Assembly (NCBI RefSeq): GCF_002018875.1
Contig: NZ_MVOL01000010.1
Coordinates: 230,032-294,031 of the forward strand
DNA length: 64,000 nt
Reading direction: 5' to 3'
DNA from: Pseudomonas sp. MF4836
Lineage (GTDB): Bacteria; Pseudomonadota; Gammaproteobacteria; Pseudomonadales; Pseudomonadaceae
The notes beneath the pieces were generated by a model. The model did not search any database and was not told where the DNA came from. It saw nothing but the letters and a program-made list of their open reading frames with translations. This document shows positions 60,309 through 64,000 of the stretch, one piece after another. Positions within the stretch are counted from its first letter, which is position 1. Each line of letters opens with the position of its first letter. Made by a program: the position numbers and the translations under genes.

Positions 60309-60686
60309 ATGAGTGAAGATGCACAAGACGTCGTATTGATCGTCGAAGATGAACCGGTGATTTTGATGTTGCTCGCTGACTACCTGTCCGGCCTGGGTTA
60401 CCGGGTCCTGCAGGCAGAAAACGGCGAACAGGCGTTCGAGATCCTTGCCAGCAAACCGCACCTGGACGTGATGATCACGGATTACCGTCTGCCTGGCGGG
60501 ATTACCGGTGTGATGATTGCCGAGCCGGCAGTCAAGCTGCGCCCGGACCTGAAGGTGATTTTTATCAGCGGCTATCCGACCGAGATTCTTGAATCCGGCA
60601 GCCCGATCGCCAAGACCGCGCCGATCCTGGCCAAGCCGTTCGACCTCAACAGCTTGCAGGAACAGATCCAGGAACTGCTCGCCTGA
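60309..60686 (+). CDS. Single-domain response regulator
   Basis: 125-residue receiver. Acidic residues are in VEDEP (about 12-16), phospho-Asp58 is in MITDYRLPGG, and Lys is in AKPFD. DYRLPGGITG is typical of stand-alone receivers paired with hybrid kinases. It is last in the plus-strand signalling operon, 66 bases after the kinase, and ends at a perfect hairpin shared with the convergent kinase gene. I use ATG 60309; the frame begins 16 codons earlier without a ribosome site. Confidence 0.88.
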   Translation: MSEDAQDVVLIVEDEPVILMLLADYLSGLGYRVLQAENGEQAFEILASKPHLDVMITDYRLPGGITGVMIAEPAVKLRPDLKVIFISGYPTEILESGSPIAKTAPILAKPFDLNSLQEQIQELLA

Positions 60687-60691
60687 GCGCC

Positions 60692-60717
60692 GGCCTGATG
60701 CCTTTGGGCATCAGGCC
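60692..60717. terminator. Bidirectional terminator overlapping a stop codon
   Basis: GGCCTGATGCC-TTTG-GGCATCAGGCC is a perfect 11-bp stem with a 4-base loop between the convergent receiver gene and hybrid kinase gene. The TGA stop of the minus-strand kinase (60711-60713) lies within the right arm. Confidence 0.7.
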
Positions 60718-62378
60718 TTGATCATTTCCCGGACCTTGGCGGTCAGCAGGTCGAAAGTGAAGGGTTTGGTGATCATCTGCATCCCCGGGTCGAGGAAGCC
60801 GCCACGCACCGCCGCGTGTTCGGCATAACCGGTGATGAACAGAACCTTGAGCTCCGGGCGGATCTGCCGCCCGATCTCCGCCAGTTGCCGGCCGTTCATG
60901 CCGGGCAGGCCCACGTCACTGATCAGCAGATCGATGCGTTGGCCCGAGTCGAGAATCGGCATCGCCCCGACGGCATCGCCGGCTTCGACAAAGTTGTAAC
61001 CCAACTCGCTCAATACCGCGCTGACCAGCACCCGGACCGCCGTGTCGTCTTCGACAATCAGCACCGTCTCGCCGTTCTGCGCATAGGGCAATAGTTGTGG
61101 TGCCAGGTGTTCGTCCTGTTGCACGTCGCCACTGAAACGCGGCAGGAACAGGCTGACTTCGGTGCCCCGGCCCAGGGCGCTGGTGATGCTGACATGGCCG
61201 TGGGACTGCTTGCTGAAGCCGTAGATCATCGACAGGCCCAGGCCAGTGCCCTGGCCGATCGGCTTGGTGGTGAAAAATGGATCGAACACCCGGTTGATGA
61301 TGCTTTCCGGCATGCCGCAGCCGTTGTCGCTGACGCGCAGGACCACGTAGTCGCCGGGTTCCAGGTTGTCATGGGCCTGGGTGAAGTCGTGGTCCAGATG
61401 CTGGTTGAACGTCTCGACCAAGAGCCGCCCGCCATTGGGCATGGCATCGCGGGCGTTGAGCACCAGGTTGAGCAGGGCGCTTTCCAGTTGATTGGGATCG
61501 GCTTCGGCGACCCACAGCGTGGGGTTGAGCTGCATCTCCAACTGCGTGCTTTCACTCAGGCTGCGGTGCAGCAGCTCACCCATGGATGTCACCAGGGTGT
61601 TCATCTCCACCGGTTTGGAGTCCAGGGACTGGCGCCGCGAAAAGGCCAGCAGCCGGTGAGTCAGGCCCGCGGCGCGGTTGGCGGAGGTCACGCCGAGGTC
61701 GATCAGGCTGTCCAGGTCTTCGGTGCGACCCCGGGCCAGGCGCCGTCGCAGCAGCTCCAGGCTGCCGATGATGCCGGTCAGCATGTTGTTGAAGTCATGG
61801 GCAATGCCCCCGGTCAGTTGCCCGACCGCTTCCATTTTCTGGGATTGCCGCAGGGCCTCTTCGTTGTGCCGCAGCTGCGCGGTGCGCTCCTCGACCTGCT
61901 GCTCCAGGGTTTCCAGGGTGCTTTGCAGGCGCAGTTCGCTCTGGCTGAGGTCGATCAACCGATCCCGCGCTTCATACTGGCGCCGCCGTCCGCGCAGGGC
62001 GGTGCTGACCAGGCTGATCAGGGTGGCCGGGTGAAATGGGCGTTCGAGAAAGGTCACATTACCCAGGTTGCCCAGGCCCGAGGACGGGTTCTGCTCCGGC
62101 CCGCCATGGTGAGTCAGCAGCACAATCGGCAGATCGGACCACGCAGGTTGCTGCTCTAAGTGCTGCAGCAAGGGTTCGATATCGGCCCCGCGCAGGGCTT
62201 CGGAGGAAATAATCAGCAGCCCGGCGCCGTGCTCCAGTTCCTCGCACAGCGCCGCCAGATGGGGGGTGATCACCCCCTGAAAGCCCGCTTCCTTGAGCAT
62301 CAGTTGCGCCAGTTGGCTATCACGCCCCAGTGGCGTGAGCACCAGGGCGCGTTCGGAGAGCGGTTCGATAACGGTCAC
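60711..62378 (-). CDS. Hybrid histidine kinase (degenerate REC-HisKA-HATPase-REC)
   Basis: 555-residue soluble kinase. The N-terminal 130 residues look like a receiver that has lost its phospho-Asp (LIISSEAL where LLLD.. would stand). A coiled coil (about 140-180) leads to HisKA with His194 (GGIAHDFNNML), HATPase with NLVLNARDAM, DNGCGMP and GTGLGLSM, and a C-terminal receiver with Asp488 (LLISDVGLPGMNG). It begins with GTG at 62378, overlapping the TGA of the kaiC-like gene (GTGA), which strongly suggests joint function. It has no membrane segments. Confidence 0.92.
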   Translation of the reverse strand: MTVIEPLSERALVLTPLGRDSQLAQLMLKEAGFQGVITPHLAALCEELEHGAGLLIISSEALRGADIEPLLQHLEQQPAWSDLPIVLLTHHGGPEQNPSSGLGNLGNVTFLERPFHPATLISLVSTALRGRRRQYEARDRLIDLSQSELRLQSTLETLEQQVEERTAQLRHNEEALRQSQKMEAVGQLTGGIAHDFNNMLTGIIGSLELLRRRLARGRTEDLDSLIDLGVTSANRAAGLTHRLLAFSRRQSLDSKPVEMNTLVTSMGELLHRSLSESTQLEMQLNPTLWVAEADPNQLESALLNLVLNARDAMPNGGRLLVETFNQHLDHDFTQAHDNLEPGDYVVLRVSDNGCGMPESIINRVFDPFFTTKPIGQGTGLGLSMIYGFSKQSHGHVSITSALGRGTEVSLFLPRFSGDVQQDEHLAPQLLPYAQNGETVLIVEDDTAVRVLVSAVLSELGYNFVEAGDAVGAMPILDSGQRIDLLISDVGLPGMNGRQLAEIGRQIRPELKVLFITGYAEHAAVRGGFLDPGMQMITKPFTFDLLTAKVREMIKA

Positions 62379-63877
62379 GGCTGCTCATCCTCGAGCAGCG
62401 GATTGCTCTCGCCGAGGTAGGTGGGCACGCCGCGCAACACGCCCTGGAATGCGGCCAGGGGCTCGCCGATGGTCATGCCCTGGCTGCCGATACGGTATTC
62501 GCGGATGGTCGATTCATGGCTGCCGGTACGCTTCTTGATAATGGAAATGGCCCGGCGCACCTTGCCCAGGGCCTCGAAGTAACGCAGCAGGATCACCGTG
62601 TCGGCCAGGTAGGTGATGTCCACCGGCGCCTGCATGTCGCCGACCAGGCCGTGCTGGGCCACGGTCATGAAGGTCGCGGCGCCCTGGCGGTTGAGGTACA
62701 GCAGCAGCTCGTGCATGTGCAGCACCAGGGCGTTCTCTTCAGGCATGGCGGCCTGGTAGCCGTTGATACTGTCGATGACCACGGTCTTGATATTGCCTTT
62801 GTCGACGCAGCGCCGGACCCGGTGCGACAGTTCGCCCGGTGACAATTCGGCGGCGTCGACCTGCTCGATCATCAGGTTGCCGGTGGCTTGCAGGGCCTCG
62901 AGATCGATGCCCATGTTTTTCATGCGTTCAAACAGCAGGCCCAGTTCTTCGTCGAAGATAAACAGCGCGGCTTTTTCGCCACGGGCCACAGCAGCGGCGG
63001 CGAAGACCATGGAGATCAGGGATTTGCCGGTACCGGCCGGGCCGAGGATCAGGGTGCTGGAGCCAGTCTCGATACCGCCGCCGAGCAGGGCGTCCATTTC
63101 CCGGATGCCGCTGGTCAACTGTTGACGCACGTAACGCCCACGGTGCTCGGCGGCCACCAGCCGTGGGAACACGTGGACGCCATCGCCCATGATGGTGAAG
63201 TCATGGAAACCGCCGCGGTATTTCTGCCCGCGGTACTTCACCACGCGGATCCGTCGCCGTTCGGCGCCATAGTTGGGGGTCAGCTCTTCCAGCCGCACCA
63301 CGCCGTGGGCGACGCTGTGGACGGTCTTGTCCAGGGATTCGGTGGTCAGGTCGTCCAGCAGCAGGACGGTGGCGTCGTAACGTACGAAGTAATGCTTGAT
63401 GGCCAGGATCTGGCGGCGATAACGCAATGAGCTTTGCGCCAGCAGGCGGATCTCCGACAGGCTGTCGAGCACCACCCGGGTTGGCTTGACCCGCTCGACC
63501 ACTTCGAAAATCTGCTTGGTGGCTTCGCCCAGCTCAAGGTCCGAGGAGTACAGCAGGCTTTGCTGGTGCTCGGCGTTGAGCAGGCTTTCCGGCGGGGTGA
63601 GTTCGAAGATATGGATGTTTTCGTCCAGCTCCCAACCGTGGGACAGCGCACCCTGGCGCAGTTCACGTTCGGTTTCCGAGAGAGTGATGTACAGCGAACG
63701 TTCGCCGGCGCGGGCGCCAGCCAATAGAAAATGCAAGGCCACGGTGGTCTTGCCGGTGCCAGGCTCGCCTTCGAGCAGAAACACATGCCCGCGGGATAAG
63801 CCGCCGGAAAGAATATCGTCCAGACCTTCGATGCCGGTGGCGGCTTTGGCGCTGATCAACTCGGTGGATATCGTCAA
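62375..63877 (-). CDS. kaiC: KaiC-like double-RecA ATPase
   Basis: 500-residue tandem ATPase of the circadian-clock KaiC family. CI has Walker A GEPGTGKT (37-44), CII has GPAGTGKS (279-286). Acidic catalytic residues are SETERE (67-72) and FDEE (308-311). In the cyanobacterial CII phospho-site context (I-S-T-I-T-D) this protein reads I-T-Y-L-A-D (421-426), so Ser431/Thr432 are replaced by Thr422/Tyr423. No ATG fits; TTG 63877 with GAGGG 7 bases upstream is the best start. The following kinase overlaps by 4 bases. KaiB or KaiA are not in the window. Non-cyanobacterial KaiC proteins have been linked to stress resistance; a real clock is not implied. Confidence 0.88.
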   Translation of the reverse strand: MTISTELISAKAATGIEGLDDILSGGLSRGHVFLLEGEPGTGKTTVALHFLLAGARAGERSLYITLSETERELRQGALSHGWELDENIHIFELTPPESLLNAEHQQSLLYSSDLELGEATKQIFEVVERVKPTRVVLDSLSEIRLLAQSSLRYRRQILAIKHYFVRYDATVLLLDDLTTESLDKTVHSVAHGVVRLEELTPNYGAERRRIRVVKYRGQKYRGGFHDFTIMGDGVHVFPRLVAAEHRGRYVRQQLTSGIREMDALLGGGIETGSSTLILGPAGTGKSLISMVFAAAAVARGEKAALFIFDEELGLLFERMKNMGIDLEALQATGNLMIEQVDAAELSPGELSHRVRRCVDKGNIKTVVIDSINGYQAAMPEENALVLHMHELLLYLNRQGAATFMTVAQHGLVGDMQAPVDITYLADTVILLRYFEALGKVRRAISIIKKRTGSHESTIREYRIGSQGMTIGEPLAAFQGVLRGVPTYLGESNPLLEDEQP

Positions 63878-63908
63878 GAAATGCCCTCGCGTGGCGACTG
63901 ATCGTAAT

Positions 63909-63945
63909 AGGCAGTGGCGCGCGAACGCCCTTCAAAGCACTGCCT
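63909..63945 (-). promoter_or_regulatory. Inverted repeat in front of the kaiC-like gene
   Basis: AGGCAGTG (63909-63916) and CACTGCCT (63938-63945) are perfect 8-base arms, with GGCG/CGCC-type pairing inside the 21-base spacer. It is 32-68 bases upstream of the TTG start and may be an operator or leader stem. Confidence 0.4.
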
Positions 63946-64000
63946 CAATACTTGACCGTCGCCGATGATGGCGGTTCAACATTTATTGTTCTGTAGGGGC

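Noticed and set aside
1..64000. tRNA, rRNA, CRISPR arrays, IS elements, prophage or attachment sites
   Set aside because: No tRNA-like cloverleaf, rRNA segment, regular spaced repeats, transposase or integrase motif was seen.

Overview
The window is high-GC chromosomal DNA of a Pseudomonas, most likely from the fluorescens/protegens/chlororaphis side of the genus. This rests on recognisable Pseudomonas proteins (SfnG, an SfnR-type activator, AlkB, EfeUOB, PssA), on REP-like GTAGCCGCTGCCGC elements and on the dense gene layout. I saw no tRNA, rRNA, CRISPR array, insertion sequence or prophage.

Region 1 (1-10.9 kb) is sulfur scavenging. After the 3' end of an AraC regulator comes a six-gene minus-strand operon (9414 down to 477): a sulfonate-type binding protein, a secreted lipase-like hydrolase, a flavin monooxygenase, a Tat-exported lipoprotein binding protein, a TonB-dependent receptor and a second flavin monooxygenase. 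It has a good sigma-54 promoter and lies divergent to an SfnR-like sigma-54 activator. The same promoter and operator logic returns at 41.6-41.9 kb between an acyl-CoA-dehydrogenase-like sulfur oxidoreductase and sfnG (dimethylsulfone monooxygenase), next to a TauE/SafE-type exporter.

Region 2 (10.9-30 kb) starts with a TetR/MFS pair carrying the same operator twice. It continues with hydrocarbon and fatty-acid catabolism: a Baeyer-Villiger-type monooxygenase, an SDR and a diiron-like hydrolase on the minus strand; then an alpha/beta hydrolase, alkB, two Pra-like exported proteins, a FadL channel, and a FadE, FabG-like, MaoC, thiolase, FadD run. Together these could take alkanes from the outer membrane to acetyl-CoA.

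Region 3 (30-46.4 kb) holds an RND pump and its adaptor divergent from an OmpR-type two-component system with phased TGTGAA repeats between them, then a methyltransferase, a dienoyl-CoA isomerase-like protein, nudC, the sfn genes above, an NTF2-like protein, pssA and an MFS exporter.

Region 4 (46.5-51 kb) is a Fur-box-controlled ferrous iron and heme uptake operon, efeU-efeO-efeB plus a second M75 protein. An AraC regulator and a glycosyltransferase follow.

Region 5 (53.5-64 kb) is a signalling island: a lone receiver, a 1166-residue hybrid kinase with three receivers, CheR, a CheB without receiver, a receiver-kinase, another lone receiver, and, convergent to these, a KaiC-like double ATPase translationally overlapped with a further hybrid kinase.
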